The position numbers and the translations under genes are program-made. A model generated the notes under the pieces. That model made no database searches. It was given only the letters and a program-made list of their open reading frames with translations, and was not told the origin of the DNA. A DNA stretch of 5,860 nucleotides from Myxococcota bacterium (GTDB lineage Bacteria > Myxococcota > Polyangia > GCA-2747355 > JAKLHH01), in the NCBI GenBank assembly GCA_022710245.1, contig JAKLHH010000538.1:1-5860 (forward strand), written 5' to 3'. This document shows, one piece after another, positions 5,537 to 5,860 of the stretch. The stretch's first letter is position 1. Each line of letters begins with the position of its first letter.

Positions 5537-5860
5537 TCAGCGCGTCCCGCGCAGCCGCACGCGCCCGAGCCCCTCGAGGAAGCGCGCGCAGAGCGCGGGC
5601 ACGGCCGGGTGCCTGCGGACCTCGCCCGCCGGGGTGACCCCGCGGAGCACGCCGTCGGCGAGGAAGGCCGCGAGGAGCGCTCGGCCCGCGGCGCGGCGAT
5701 CGTCGGCCGGGAGCGCCGCTCCCTCCTCGAGGGGGCGCGGCGGCGGCAGCGCCTCGCCGTCGTCGAGGATCGCCTTGCAGAAGTCGAGGACGCGGCCGAG
5801 GCGCCAGATCGTCACCGCCTCCTCCGCCGTCGCTGGCGGCCCCACCGCGAGCGCCGTGGA
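5537..5860 (-). CDS. Unrecognised protein, C-terminal 107 residues (5' end outside window)
   Basis: The minus-strand frame is open from the right edge to TGA at 5539-5537. A GTG at 5845 could be a start, but the frame continues upstream to 5860 (reading STALA before it) with no good Shine-Dalgarno, so the gene probably begins outside the window. Codons end almost entirely in G or C, and the composition (Ala, Leu, Glu, Asp) looks like a normal soluble, largely helical protein. Visible segments include EEAVTIWRLGRVLDFCKAIL, a Pro-rich stretch (LPPPRPLEEG), then a helix AAGRALLAAFLADGVLRG. There is one Cys in each half. No signature motif is recognisable and I assign no function. It is convergent with the oxidoreductase, with a 45-bp gap. 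The overlapping plus-strand open frame is Ser/Arg-rich and looks like a shadow. Confidence 0.65.
   Translation of the reverse strand, partial: STALAVGPPATAEEAVTIWRLGRVLDFCKAILDDGEALPPPRPLEEGAALPADDRRAAGRALLAAFLADGVLRGVTPAGEVRRHPAVPALCARFLEGLGRVRLRGTR

Noticed and set aside
5508..5860. Plus-strand open frame beginning at the GTG within AGGAGGTGA
   Set aside because: The GTG lies inside the Shine-Dalgarno-like sequence itself, and the product is Ser/Arg/Pro-rich. The opposite strand has better codon use and composition.

Overview
The window is very GC-rich, and almost all third codon positions in its convincing reading frames are G or C. Two lipoprotein-type genes carry low-complexity Asp/Pro linkers, one followed by a Cys-rich tail and the other by a propeller of 'VWG..xDVYAVG..GTILHYNGT.W' repeats. 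That style is typical of Myxococcota (the former myxobacterial Deltaproteobacteria, Polyangia-like). This is an inference from protein style and base composition; no rRNA or tRNA gene is present to confirm it.

Layout. (1) Bases 1-391, minus strand: the N-terminal 130 codons of a secreted, probably lipid-anchored, Cys-rich protein that runs off the left edge. (2) Bases 392-437: a very short divergent intergenic gap. (3) Bases 438-1721, plus strand: a second predicted lipoprotein with a 15-bp tandem repeat coding a pentapeptide linker, a small four-Cys segment and a probable seven-bladed beta-propeller. (4) Bases 1722-1870: a 149-bp gap with a plausible sigma70-type promoter and a good Shine-Dalgarno sequence. 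(5) Bases 1871-5491, plus strand: one large gene (1206 aa) for a fused FAD-linked oxidase and iron-sulfur/CCG-domain oxidoreductase of the DUF3683 family. (6) Bases 5492-5536: a short convergent gap with a small hairpin. (7) Bases 5537-5860, minus strand: the C-terminal end of an unrecognised protein entering from the right edge.

How they fit together. The two divergent lipoprotein genes look like a pair of cell-surface or periplasmic proteins that share an architecture (signal, low-complexity Asp-rich linker, exported domain) but not a sequence. The large oxidoreductase is a self-contained cytoplasmic or membrane-associated redox enzyme. It combines what is elsewhere split into a GlcD-like flavoprotein and a GlcF/GlpC-like Fe-S protein, and it probably oxidises a 2-hydroxyacid and passes electrons through Fe-S clusters towards quinone. 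Nothing shows that it works with the lipoproteins, and it appears to have its own promoter. I see no mobile element, CRISPR array, RNA gene or defence system. The best leads are the Cys decapeptide repeats cut by the left edge, the freshly expanded linker repeat, the cryptic propeller blade, and a Gly-to-Ser change in the second CCG motif of the oxidoreductase.
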